DNA from: Dactylorhiza incarnata
Lineage: Eukaryota > Streptophyta > Magnoliopsida > Asparagales > Orchidaceae
Direction: 5' to 3'
Assembly (NCBI GenBank): GCA_033032865.1
Contig: JAWHQI010000024.1
Coordinates: forward strand, 3,348,001-3,412,000
DNA length: 64,000 nucleotides
The notes under the pieces are model-generated. The model saw nothing but the letters and a program-made list of their open reading frames with translations. It was not told the DNA's origin and searched no databases. Of the stretch, positions 10,018 through 20,881 are shown piece by piece (within the stretch, counting starts at the first letter, position 1; each line of letters opens with the position of its first letter). Made by a program: the position numbers and the translations under genes.

Positions 10018-12355
10018 TGTAACACCCCAAAACTTCATGTGCTGCGAGCTATCCGAAATCCGTCTTTCCTATGAAAATTAGAATAAAGGTTATAGCCGAA
10101 TTCGTCAAATGTATATAGCTGAATTCGTCGAATGTATATAGCCGAATTTGTCGAATGTATATAGCCGAATAGTCTAAGGTTTATAGCCGAATTCATCGAA
10201 TGTATATAGCCGAATTCGTCGAATGTATATAGCCGAATTCGTCTATTGTATATAGCCGAATCTGCTTTAGCAGCCGTTCGTAGAACGCAGACCGCCGTTC
10301 GTAGAACGCAGGCAGCCGTTCGTCCAACGCAGGTTTAGCAGCCATTCGTCGAACGCAGGTAGCCATTCGTCAAACACTGGTTTGTTAGCCGTTCGTCAAA
10401 CGCAGCTTTGTTAGCCGTTCATCAAACACAGTTTTACTGCCATTCGTCGAACGCAGGGTTGTTAGCTGTTCGTCGAACACAGCTTTATTGCCTTCGTCGA
10501 ACGCAGCTTTACTGAAATTTGTCGAACGCAGAATCAAAGCTGTTCGTCGAGCGCAGCTTGAAAGGATTCGTCGAACGCAGTTTCAGTACAGCGATTTTAT
10601 TTTAACAGACCCGTGACTCTGTTTTTGCGCCCATCAGATCCAGATCTTTAAATCCAAAGGCTGGGATTTATTTCTGCCTTTCTTAGGGTTAGTACAGAGG
10701 AGTATATATATCCTCTTTTACGCCTAAAACTTTATCTCTTAAAGTGCGGAAGATGGAAGCCAAGAGAAAAACAGCGACAGCGAGGAAGAAGAAGGAGTTG
10801 CCTTCTGCCATTGCCGGAGCTTTGGAGCTCCGTTTCACGAGCCATTTTCAGATCTGGAAAGTGTAGGCCGTTGCGAAACTTTCTATCCGAGTGAAATCAC
10901 AGATCTATGGCGAAGAAGAAAGCTCCAAGGGTAACGATCCTTCCTCCCGGTCTTAGGACGTGTTTTGTCCTCTCATTCCTTTTTCTATGCTTGCATGAGG
11001 AATCCCTTTCACCAAATGGGTGAAGTGTAGGATTTCCTCTAGTTCTTCGAAACTCCGGGTCGATTGTGTCCGTCCCCGGCATATTACATTTAGAAATCCG
11101 GTAGTCATGCGGATTTAGGCATTTTGTGTGAAGCCTATTCGTGGCCTTGAGCCCAGATCGGTGATGCTTGGATTGCGACGTTGCATTTAGGTTAAGCCTA
11201 GAATGCGTGCCGGAGAATGTCTCCGTGAGATTTTCTATCGTGTTGCGGGACCTGAGTTTTAGGTGCCTTTTGTGAGCCTAACGGAAACCCCCTTGCTTGG
11301 GTGGTTGAATGCAAAACTTCACCACTAGTTTTGAAGAGGAGTGGTCTTGTATCTCCTTCTTGTTTATTATTATTTGCGAAGTCTAGGTCCTCGTGAAAGG
11401 ATTGGATGGGTAGCATATTTATGTGGGCACTTGTTGTGTTAAACCCTTATGGGCCGAGGTAAAGTCGTACCCCCGTCGTGCGATAGATCGTGATGATTTG
11501 AGCATGGGCAAAGCTGAACCGAACCCATTTCCATGCAGATCGGTGAGAGGTCCCTATCTCTTGTAAAGCCGTGTGATCATGGGAGAGGTCGTGGAAGGTG
11601 TCTTACCTAGACCAACCAAAAGCTCTTTTTCCCCACCTAAGGTTATGTCCTTAGGGTGGAGTGTTTGTGATGATTTGATGTTATGTTAGCCTCATGTGGT
11701 TGCTTAGGCAGTTGTGGGGAACCTTCGGGTGAACCCAACCAACATCATGTGCATATCTAGGTTCCCTTTTACTTGATGCTCAACCTAGAAGATTGATTGT
11801 GCTTGAAACCTCACCTTGTGTAGTGTAGTTTGCAGCTTCTTTATATTATTACATGTTGCATGTACAGCTTGCTTGCAGGTTAGCGGTGACACACCCCTGA
11901 GCCGGCTTGATGGCCGGGGGGTGGGATCGTTACGCGGTTTGTGGTCAGCTCATAGCTAAACCTCGTTTACCTCTTATTGGATGTTGGTTGCAGGTGCAGG
12001 TGAGCCTAGCAGGAAATAGCGGACGGTGGCCCTTTTGCTGTGCTGGCCCTCGAAGGCCAGCCTCTTTTCTGCTTTTCATGTATTGCCGGCCTACGTGCTG
12101 ATGTATGTTTTGAGTTTATAAACATTTAATAAATGTAAGGCCTTAAGGCCGTAACTCTTTTGTTTCATTCCTGGGATAGTGGACAATTCTAAATGATGTT
12201 AAATCCAAATGCTTCCGCTTACGTTTTTTTTATACTCTCGTGTAGTTGTTGTTCTTTCTGATTATCACCTTATAATGCCTAGCTAGTGTGTATAGTATGG
12301 CGTGGGGTCCCGGCCGGACCTACTGTTATATTATTTGTACTGGCGGGGTGTTATA
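10018..12355 (+). repeat. 5' LTR of element T
   Basis: 2338 bp from TGTAACACCCCAAAAC to GGCGGGGTGTTATA; the last CA has mutated to TA. It matches the three pieces of the 3' LTR end to end. The second half includes AAAGTCGTACCCCCGTCG and the GGCCGGGGGGTGGG block. Short frames here (for example 10897-11082 and 11198-11416) are not genes. Confidence 0.93.
10085..10710 (+). promoter_or_regulatory. Two motif arrays and TATA box in the T 5' LTR
   Basis: Eight copies of a ~23 bp unit with core TATAGCCGAATTCGTCGAA lie at 10091-10265. About 13 copies of a ~17-25 bp unit with core GTTCGTCGAACGCAG follow at 10268-10585. A TATA run (TATATATA, 10703-10710) lies ~115 bp later, followed by a GAGAGAAAA-rich leader. 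The unit core is palindromic (TTCGTCGAA). The 3' LTR has the same arrays with about 15 copies of the second unit. U3 promoter position is inferred. Confidence 0.6.
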
Positions 12356-12578
12356 ATTTGGTATTGGACTTAGGGCGTCGATCCGTAGTTTAGTGAATTC
12401 GGGACGAATTCATTTTAAGGGTTGGTGTGCACGGGATGTGCGCTCACCCAAAACGGTAAAAACTAATAAGAATGTCCACTTAGGAATGGAAAAACATACT
12501 TGTTTGCGGAACCTGAGCATTCCATGATTGTTGTTTGTTATGTTTTCTGTCACTAAATTGTGTATTGCACGATTATAG
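12356..12578 (+). other. Primer site and leader of element T
   Basis: TGGTATTGGACT at 12359-12370 is a degenerate initiator-Met primer site four bases after the LTR. The leader to 12578 ends in GCACGATTATAG, which looks like a splice acceptor in front of VTRSGAG. A leader intron is possible, but I cannot point to a donor with confidence. Confidence 0.55.
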
Positions 12579-13503
12579 GTGACTAGGAGTGGTGCGGGAC
12601 AGTCTAGGCCCCATAACACCGCTGAAAGTAGTGCGTCTGCTGAGGTGCCAGCGACCACTCCTTCGGTGAGACGATCAAGTTAATCGCTGAAGCGGTTCTC
12701 GCGATGATCAACACTTAACCCCAAAGGCTTGCACAGCCTGTTACGCCTACTCCGGGTGTGGCCCCGGTGGCAGCTGCCACAATGGAACCTGCAGTGGAAC
12801 TGAGGGTGGAGATCCCTGTACCAATGACTGCAGTGGAACCTGCGGTGGAGCCAAGGGTGTAAAGTCGAGTAGAGAGAGAAGCTGTTACGCGAGTGCGTGA
12901 TCAACAACTTCAGCACTTTCTAAGCTTCCATCCTCCAATCTTTTCGGGGACCGGATCCCCAACGGAGGCAGAAGACTGGTTGTCAACAATTAGAAAAACT
13001 CTAAAGGCGACATCGACGGATGAAGCCATGATGGTCACCTTAGCCACCTTCCTCCTTAACTGAGAAGCATCGCTATGGTGGGAGGAGCAAGAAGTGCATA
13101 AGTTTGGTGGTAGAGATATTACCGAGATCACTTTGGCGGAGTTCTCAAAGTCATTCCTCCAGAGGTATATTCCCTCTGCCCAACGCATCGCATTGCAGAA
13201 CCAGTTCTTGAAGTTAACTCAAGGCGATAGCTCGGTGGATGAGTACTTGAACGAGTTCACTAGACTGGGCCGCTACGCGGGGTCTTTGATGGAAGATGAG
13301 GAAACGAAGACAAACAAGTTTTATGAAGGTCTTCGAGATGAGTTGAGGCTGCTCCTTGCAGGCCCAATGACGTTTGGCTTCCATGTGATGGTGCAAGCCG
13401 CCAGATCTCTGGAGTTGGACATGAAGAGAGTGCAAGCAAAAGGCATTGCAAAGAAGCCTGAATTCCATGCGCCGGCCTCTCAGTCCAAATCTGAGATCAG
13501 GAG
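12579..13503 (+). pseudogene. Element T Gag, 5' part
   Basis: The N-terminus (TRSGAGQSRPHN) and a Pro/Val-rich stretch lead into the retrotransposon gag domain: HFLSFHPPIFSGTGSP near 12910, EASLWWEEQE near 13065, then FLQRYIPSAQR and the LLAGPMTFGFH segment. The frame is stopped by TAA at 12860 and TGA at 13061, and a shift occurs upstream of 12704. The open part is 13094-13503. Element D splits the gene after 13503. With D and one AGGAG copy removed the frame continues at 23815 without a shift, so D landed in a coding sequence. Confidence 0.88.
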
Positions 13504-14819
13504 TGAAAGTGCACAGTTAACCTCACTAGAATTCTCTAGAGGGGGGGTGAATAGAGATTAAAAAATATTTTGTGCAATGTTAATATATATATGTGTATGA
13601 TCACAGATTATAGCTTCCCACACACCAACAAGAATTAAACAAATAAAGAAAGTAAATGCAAGAAAAGAAATCACAGCACAACACAAGAAAATATAGTGGT
13701 TCCCCAAACTTTGGGTAGTCCACTCTTCTACCCCCTTGGTAGGAATTCACTATCTTGCACTGAGTCTTTTGATAAGGAGACTCTTAGAACCACCCTGAGT
13801 CTTTTGACAAGGATACTCTTAGAACCAACTGAGTCTTTTGAAAAGGAGACTCTTAGAACCAGTACACTGAATTTTTTGAAGAGAGATTCTAAAAACTCTT
13901 TTACAATGTTTAAGTAAAAATAAGAAAGAAGAAAGAAATAAGAACAAGAATGAATCTTCTTCCTAGCAAGAAGATTGGAAGCACAAGAAGTGAATTAAAT
14001 CTTTCTTCTATAGAGAGAAGAAGATTTGTAGTTTTTCTCTCTTATGTGAGAGCTATCAGAATTTGCAGCAGGGTGACTTCAGAAGCAGAGGAAGAAGAAT
14101 GCTTGAATATTGCTGCAGGACTATTTCTCAATTCTCTCTTTTTTACTTGGGAGCTTTTCCTCTTTTCAAATGTAAAAATGGTGAATCACTTGACTACTTC
14201 TTCTGCCGACCTCCTCTTTATTTATATCTCTGTTTCAATCAAATAATACTAAAGGAGAGTAATCAATTAGCAGGCAGAGTATTAGAAAGAAAGAAATATT
14301 TCCATAATAACATTTTCAGTAGAAGGAAAGAATGAATCCCGATTTCAAATGATATCCAAAATAGAGTTAATCAGATTAGCCAAGAATCAAATAGAAGGAA
14401 AGAATGATTCAGAACGGCTATAAAATATTAACATTATTCCATACAAATTAGATCTACTGAAAGAAGGAAAGAGATCTGGCGCATATTTAGATCTGTCACA
14501 TAAATTGACGTGCGTCAATTACCATTCGACGCAAGCGTCGAATACATCCTGTCTGGACGTCAAGAGGAGAATAAGGATGGTGCGTCGACAAAGGTGCGTC
14601 GACTACATTAGATGCGTCGACTAGAAATCAGAGTAACGTCGACAACACATACGTCGAAATCTTCCTAAAGTTACTTCGACTCAATCTGAAGGAAACGTCG
14701 ACTTCATTTTGACGTTGCGTCGAATAGTATTCGACGCATATTTACTTAGCCTTATTTTTCATTCTTAGAATTCTTCTTTAACTTATTTTTAGGGGTTAAG
14801 AGAAATCATTTTCCCAACA
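13504..14819 (-). repeat. 3' LTR of element D
   Basis: 1316 bp from TGAAAGTGCACAG to TTTTCCCAACA on the plus strand (sense TGTTGGGAAAA...CTTTCA). Three tandem ~33-36 bp units, each TGAGTCTTTTGAN plus GGAGACTCTTAGAACC, lie at 13759-13862 in the downstream (R/U5) half. Frames in this LTR, such as 13696-13917, derive from these repeats. Confidence 0.93.
14216..14745 (-). promoter_or_regulatory. TCGACG motif array and TATA box in the D 3' LTR
   Basis: About 14 GCGTCGA/TCGACGC/ACGTCGAC motifs in both orientations lie at 14505-14745. A TATA-like box in sense, TATAAATAAAG-type, lies at the complement of 14216-14226, ~280 bp downstream of the array. The intact form is in the partner LTR; this copy has a T-to-A/G change beside the box. 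Confidence 0.55.
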
Positions 14820-15080
14820 ATCTCCCCCTATTTGTCTTAACCCTATTTAGAGGGAAATTGTACTAGCATATAATTAACCCAGCATAGCATTTGTAAGGAT
14901 AAGAAATATATTAAATAATCAGAATAGAAATTGGAATAAGAAAGCATATGACAAGTATTTGTCTTTCACAAAAATTTAAACCAGAAACTTCTTTTTGTAC
15001 ATGAAGTTGACAAAAGCAGAATAAAGTTTCCTAGATAAGTTTTCAATAGCATCAAGAATGTATCCCCTGGCTCTATCAGG
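14820..15080 (-). other. Polypurine tract and 3' non-coding of element D
   Basis: On the minus strand AAATAGGGGGAGAT abuts the LTR (14833-14820), the expected polypurine tract. The ~250 bp up to 15080 has no supportable gene. The same segment is conserved in the miniature element M (59788-59880). Confidence 0.85.
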
Positions 15081-16813
15081 TCATTCCTGGACATTCCTGA
15101 TGATTGTATGCAGTTTTTCCAATAGTTTATCACCATCAGGGATTGTGTCATTTATGGAGTAGCCTTTGCTGATGATGATTGCTGCTTTTTCATCAATCAT
15201 CTCAATTGTAATGTTTTGAACTTTCTTTTCAGTGGGCTTGATCTCAGGTGGTCCCTTGTTATCAACCTTGGGCCTATATTTTGTTTTCTTTTCTAATTGC
15301 TGCTTCTCTGGAATGTCAGCCATTTTTCCTTTCCCTTTCCAGGGTGAGGCATGTCGCTTGTCTAATTTTATAGGTCTGTTAGGCTTCTTGTAGGGAATGT
15401 AAGTATCTTCTGTACACCCTACACCCTTCTTGTGTTTTTGACCTTTATCTAGGATGATCCCTGCCTGAGGGTTTTTCTTTTGATAAGCTTCAATATCAAA
15501 CAACTTCTTTGGAATTCTGATAGAAGATTCAGCAAGAATTTATTCTTTAGTCATTACCTTGTTGATCTTTTCCATGCAGGCATAACTTTTATCTTCCACT
15601 TCTTTCCTAGCTGCTTCATATTCATGCAGTTCTCTTTCTCGTATCTCTTCATGCCTCTTTTCCATGTCAGGGTCATGGTACTCCTTCACAGGGCTGTTAG
15701 GAGTGATAATAGGCATCTTTTCAAATCTTTTTATTTGCTCACATGCTTTTCTATACTTCCTTTCTTTTGCATACTCTCTCCTTTCTTCTTTGGAGAAGTT
15801 TTGCCAGTAGGGAATGGCTTCTCTTTTCCTTTTCATCTGTCCTCCTGAACTTTGCCTAGGTAGGATTTGTTTGGAGAAGCTTGCCACTTGTGGAGGTAGA
15901 GGTAGCAGAGGAGGTAGAGAAGAAGGTTGAAGTGGAGGTAGAGGTAGAGGTGGAGATGAAGGAGAGTGAGTTTTCTCTTTGGGTGGAGAGGGAACAATAT
16001 CAAGAAGAGGAGTCTGTTCTGCAATAGAAGGCAGAATGACTTCAGGTAGAATGATCTCTGCTGAGGGATGATTGTCTCCTCCAAGCTCTTTTGTAGGGAT
16101 GTCCTCAAGTAGAGGTGTCTTCAGCTTGATGTAACTGGCAGAGAAGCCAGGGGAGTGATGTTGAAGTTCCTCCTCACATAAAGGGTGCATCAATCCATAT
16201 CTGTCCATTCCAATCATCAGAGGTGACTGCTTCTTCCTCCCCCTGGATTTCTGGGTTCTTTACTACAGGAATCTCCCCCTGGTTATATGGACTATCAACT
16301 CTGAATGCTGAATCCACAGCATGCTCCCCTTCAGTGTTGTAAGAGGAGGATTCACCAAAATGTTTGATGAAGGTGTAGTCAGAGTGATTTGAGAGGAGTG
16401 GAGCCTATAATGGAATTGGAGTAATAGTTAGAGAGAATACTTAGAGTTGGAGAGAAGAGAGTTAAAACTGAGCTTTAAGTGAGATCAAAGACCTGGCAAG
16501 AGGGGTTTCTGGAGAAACTCTCCCCCTGGTTTATATCTTTCAGGAAGGATGTAAACCTTTGTGGCGACAGAGGTTCTTCTCGAAGAAGAGCATGAAGCTC
16601 AGGAAGAGAGGCAGATAGGGTGGCCAATTTGGCTTCACAGGTGGTGATCATATTGGCACATTCATTGGAGAAGTTGGTTAGACGTGTCTGGAAGTCGGTG
16701 AGAAGATTTTCCAGAGCATCGTTCATCGCTTTGATAAGGGCAGTTTGAACAGGAGTAGGCGCCATTGATGCAGAAAGAGAGAGAGGTGGAAGACAAAGTT
16801 TTGGCGGGTTCAA
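15081..16813 (-). pseudogene. Element D extra 3' ORF, env-like position, probably spliced
   Basis: Sense order: frame 16813-16475 (112 aa; helical, MAPTPVQTALIKAMNDALEN), frame 16217-15540 (225 aa; Pro-rich stretch PSSPPLPLPPLQP, then a charged helix EERREYAKERKYRKAC), frame 15503-15081 (140 aa; basic, PNRPIKLDKRHASPWKGK). The last two are one frame split by a single TAA. Between the first two, an 88-nt intron-like segment (16492-16405) joins frames in phase 0 and opens 16404 to about 16200, after which a 1-nt shift leads to the 225-aa frame. No signal peptide or clear membrane segment is visible. Sireviruses often have a third ORF here, called env-like; function unknown. The ATG at 16765 is an alternative start. 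Confidence 0.7.
16405..16492 (-). other. Probable 88-nt intron in the D 3' ORF
   Basis: Sense strand: donor CTTGCCAG|GTCTTTG, with G at 16492; acceptor CCATTATAG|GCTCC, with G at 16405. A CTAAC branch-like site (16431-16427) lies ~23 nt before the acceptor. The segment is U-rich, contains the stop that ends the 112-aa frame, and its removal joins two open frames in phase 0. Length and signals fit a plant intron. Evidence is sequence only. Confidence 0.6.
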
Positions 16814-16919
16814 AAAGGTATATGTTATGAAATAAGAAGTATTATTTAAAGAAGATGAAACGTCTAGAAAGGAAACAGAAATAAAGGTAATCCAATCGTT
16901 AGAAGAGGAAGTAAGGATT

Positions 16920-17165
16920 TGATTCTAATTTTAACCTAGAGTCGTCGTTACGTCGAATGGATGTCGATGTTTGCGTCGATATAGAGTCGGCGCTCCGTGG
17001 AGATTGGCCAGCCTGGAGTTCAATCGACATGATCATAGTAATGCGTCGATATGAATTCGACGGTGCGTCGATAAAAGATCGACGTAACTTTGTCTGATGG
17101 AAATTGGTGTCAGCGTCGAGTTTGTCTCGACGGAGCGTCGATATGTATTCGACGCATCTGCAAGA
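16920..17165 (-). repeat. Internal TCGACG-motif cluster between pol and the 3' ORF of D
   Basis: About a dozen GCGTCGA/TCGACGC/ACGTCGA motifs, the same words as in the D LTR array, lie in the short space between the RNase H stop (17214) and the 3' ORF. The 102-codon frame 17207-16899 across it reads Arg/Ser/Ile-rich repeat and is unlikely to be a separate gene. Confidence 0.7.
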
Positions 17166-17213
17166 AGTTTTCTTAGATTGTCTGATTCCTTTAGAGTTCC
17201 CTAACAATGGTGT

Positions 17214-18180
17214 TTACAAGCTTCCATCAAGCATTCCTAAGGTGTTTATGAAGTAGTTGTGCTTGGTTTCATCCAAGGGTTTTGTAAAATTGTCTGCTCT
17301 TTGACTTTCTGTGGGTATATATTCTAAGGTTATCTTACCTTTTTCAACATTGTCTCTAAGGAAGTGATGTCTGATCTCTATGTGTTTGGTTCTACTATGA
17401 AGGACTGGGTTAGATGCTATAGATATAGCACTAGAGCTATCACAATAAATCTTAGAGTTATTGACTTCCAGTTTGTAGTCAAGAAGCTGATTTTGCATCC
17501 ACAAGATTTGTGAACAACAGCTCCCAGCAGCTATATATTCAGCCTCTGCTGTTGAGGTTGAGACTGAGGTTTGTTTCTTACTAAACCATGAGATTAATCT
17601 GTCACCTAGGAATTGGCAAGTGCCAGATGTGATTTTTCTATCAACCCTACATCCAGCATAGTCTGCATCTGAGAAACCTATTAATTCAAAGTTGGTTTCT
17701 GCTGAATACCATAGACCTAGTTCAGGAGTTCCCTTTAGGTATCTAAGAATCCTTTTTACAGAGGTGAGATGGGATTCCTGTGGTTCAACCTGAAATCTAG
17801 CACATATGCAAGTTGCAAACATAATGTCAGGTCTGCTAGCAGTGAGATATAGAATGGATCCTATGATTGCCCTATATGTCTTTTGATCTATTGATTTTCC
17901 CTTGTCATCTTTTTCTATAATGGCATTTGTTGCCATGGGAGTTTTCATAGAGGAGGCTGATTCCATACCAAACTTTTTGATTAGCTCTTTAGTGTACTTT
18001 GATTGTGAGATAAAGATTCCTTCACTACTTTGTTTTACTTGTAATCCTAAGAAATATGAGAGTTCTCCCATACTACTCATTTCAAATTTAGATTGCATGA
18101 GATTAGCAAATCTTTTACACAGTTTAGGATGTGTTGAGCTAAATATGATATCATCTACATATATTTGAACAAGAAGAAGT
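17214..18180 (-). pseudogene. Element D RT C-terminus and RNase H
   Basis: The frame 18098-17214 covers the RT thumb (SSMGELSYFLGLQVKQ), the connection block (YRAIIGSILYLTASRPD) and RNase H (IGFSDADYAGC, STAEAEYIAAGS, then CDSSSAISIA), ending ETKHNYFINTLG. The catalytic YVDDIIF is encoded at 18158-18138 but in a frame shifted by 1 nt relative to the upstream RT frame, which ends at 18155. One frameshift is the only break seen in this part. Confidence 0.9.
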
Positions 18181-19740
18181 TGGTTTTATGGGTTCTAGTA
18201 AAGAGTGTCTTGTCTACATTTCCTCTTTCAAAGGAATTTTCCAAAAGAAAGTTAGAGAGAGTTTCATACCAAGCTCTAGGAGCTTGCTTAAGACCATATA
18301 GTGCTTTGTTGAGTTTATAAACAAAGTTAGGAGAGGAGGGATTAACAAAACCTGGTGGTTGCTCCACATATACCTCTTCTTGAAGGTCACCATTCAGAAA
18401 AGCACTCTTGACATCCAACTGATATACTTTCATCTTCATGAAAGCTGCATAGGCAAGAAAGAGCCTAATTGCTTCCAGTCTGGCTACTGGAGCAAAGGTT
18501 TGATTGTAGTCTATTCCTTCTTCTTGTCTATATCCTTGTGCTACAAGTCTTGCCTTGTTCCTGACAATTACTCCAGTGGAATCTAATTTGTTTCTATATA
18601 CCCATTTTGTGCCAATCACTGGGTAGTTTCTTGGTCTTTCCACTAAATTCCATACTTTGTTTCTTTCAAATTGGCCTAGTTCTTCTTGCATGGCCATAAT
18701 CCAGTGAGGATCACAATTTGCTTCCTCAAACTTCTTTGGTTCAACTTGTGATAGGAAGCATTGGAGCACCATCCCAGTGGAGGCCTGGTGTCTTATTCTT
18801 ACTCCTGTATTAGGGTCTCCAATTACTTGAGTTTGTGGATGATCCTTCAAATTGATCACTATTCTGCTTGAACTTGTCAGTTGTTCTTCTTCTTCATTCT
18901 TAATGAGATCATTGTTCAATTGTTCTTCCTGAACCATGTTCTCTTGTGGAAATGGGTCTTGAATGCTCTTTTCTGAGGTTTCTTGTTCAGACTCCTCACT
19001 TGGTTCCTCTAACTGGTTTTCCTTTCCATTATCTGTGTTCTCTAGAGCTAGTTGCTCAAGCTGGGTTTCTATGCTGTTGTTTTCCTGTGGAAAAGAACTG
19101 GTGGGAGTCTCCTCCCCCTTAAGTAGCATGTTAGTTTCATCAAATACAATGTGCATGGATTCTTCAATCTTAAGAGTTCTTCTATTGTAGCACCTATAGG
19201 CTTTACTAGATGATGAGTATCCCAGAAATATTCCATCATCAGACTTCTTGTCAAATTTGGCAAGATGATCTTTCCCATTGTTTAGAATAAAGCAAGCACA
19301 TCCAAAAATTTTAAAATATTTAACAGTGGGTGTTTTATTTTTCAGGAGCTCATATGGAATCTTTGATTTAGTTTTGTGTATGAGGCTTCTATTTAGAACA
19401 TAGTTTGCAGTGTTGACTGCTTCAGCCCAAAAGGTTTTTGGTAATCCTGATTCTGCAAGCAGGGTCCTTCCTGATTCTATTAAGGTTCTATTCTTCCTCT
19501 CAGCAACTCCATTTTGTTGAGGAGTTCTAGGTGCTGAGAAGCTTTGTTTAATACTTTTTTCCTCACAGAAACTACAAATCATCTGATTCTCAAATTCAGT
19601 CACATGATCACTTCTTATAATTGAAACATTGGAGTTGAACTCAGAGTGAATCTGTTTTATGAATTTTGAGAGAATTTTATGGGTTTCAGATTTAACCCTT
19701 AGAAAGAATACCCAGCTAAACCTAGAATAATCATCAACCT
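18155..19740 (-). pseudogene. Element D integrase (C-terminal part) and RT N-terminus
   Basis: The integrase core resumes with [13 protein letters not shown] near 19740, then RSDHVTEF (second Asp), [14 protein letters not shown] (catalytic Glu) and the family's C-terminal block. The frame 19603-18155 continues through an acidic Gln/Glu-rich spacer into RT ([36 protein letters not shown]). The block with the first catalytic Asp is absent: only about 20 nt separate the zinc-finger tail from VDDYSR. A deletion of several tens of bases is inferred, which would leave integrase inactive. Confidence 0.85.
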
Positions 19741-20372
19741 GTGTAGTAAGTAATGGTTTTGTAGTAAGTATAGGGCCCTGGGAGAGTCATCCTTACCAAT
19801 GGGTTTGAAAGATGATTTGGTCTGTTTTCCCAGTTGGCAAGGTCTGCATGGAGAATCCTTAAAGTACCTACCCTTTGGTAACCTCTGACTAGGTTATTCT
19901 TTGCTAGTTTACTAATGGTTTTGTAGTTTAGATGACCTAGTCTCCTATGCCATAGTTCATTTTTATCTATGATATTGTTGAATAAGCAAACTTCTGTGGG
20001 TGAAGAGCTAAAGTCCACTACATATACTTTTCCTTTTCTAGTTCCATTTAGTATTGTAGCACCAGTCTTGATATCAATAATATGGCAGAATAGTGTGGTG
20101 AATTTTACCTCATACCTACCATTTTCACATATCTGACTTATACTTATCAGATTGTGCTTTAGTCCTTTGACTACTGCCACATTCTTGAAGGTGACTTTCC
20201 CTTCTTTGAAATCTCCAAAGCCCTTGGTTTGGCCACAGCTAGAATCTCCAAAGGTTACTGATGGTCCAAGTCTATCCTCAAAGTTGATTAATAGGTTTTT
20301 GCATCCTGTCATGTGCATGGAGCATCCACTGTCCAAGTACCACACCATCCTGGAGATGTGATACATCTGCAC
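19734..20372 (-). pseudogene. Element D protease and pre-integrase finger
   Basis: VWYLDSGCSMHMTG near the start is the D-S-G protease active site. NLISISQICENG closes the protease domain. ELWHRRLGHLNYKT begins the HHCC finger; a 1-nt shift just after NNLVRG puts its Cys pair (CRPCQLGK) in the next frame. The frame then ends at 19734, at the site of the integrase deletion. No own start codon is needed if it is made from a Gag-Pol chain. Confidence 0.87.
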
Positions 20373-20589
20373 ATAAAATTTTAAACATTAGTTTGGACCC
20401 TGCTAAGCCGGGGTCCCTTCCTCTCATTAGTAAAAGATTTAATAAAAGAATAAGTAGGTCTTTCAGGATATCCTTCCTTCTTATGGGGTACTGGCTTATC
20501 ATATCAATCTTCTTGGATGATATCACAGAAATAATGTTTATAATAGAAGGACATGGATTGAGAGGCCTGTTTGGAAACAGAAAATTTTC

Positions 20590-20785
20590 TGTCTGATTTA
20601 TTGCGTCGATAGGGATTCGACGTAGACTTATGGTTGAGTCGATATGAATTCGACGCTTTCTTCATTCTGAGTCTATTTTCAGTCGAAGCATGAGAGAGGT
20701 TGCGTTGAGTAGAAGTCGACGCATTTTGGTGTAAGCGTCGATTAGAACTTGACGCACGTTGGTAAGAATTCGACGCATGTTCAAA
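20590..20785 (-). repeat. TCGACG-motif cluster in the D gag-protease linker
   Basis: Around ten TCGACGC/GCGTCGA words occur between gag (stop at 20882) and protease. The cluster is open in the gag frame after one TGA and reads as a Ser/Asn/Arg/Tyr-rich degenerate peptide (HASNSYQRASSSNRR). The same words recur in the LTR array and at 16920-17165. Confidence 0.7.
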
Positions 20786-20881
20786 TTTTTTGTGAGGATA
20801 TTTTCCTAAGATTCCTTTATCTGTATTGGGATTAGGTTTATTAAAAACAGTGGTTATTTCAGGGCTTTCTTGTGATATTTC

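Noticed and set aside
10268..10585. Regular short repeats resembling a CRISPR array
   Set aside because: Spacers are not unique or of fixed length, the repeats are degenerate, and the array is within an LTR of a plant retrotransposon.
12680..13188. Antisense frames opposite T gag
   Set aside because: The plus strand carries recognisable Gag motifs; the antisense frames have none.
16899..17207. 102-codon frame as a separate D gene
   Set aside because: It translates the TCGACG cluster and lacks any domain; treated as a repeat.
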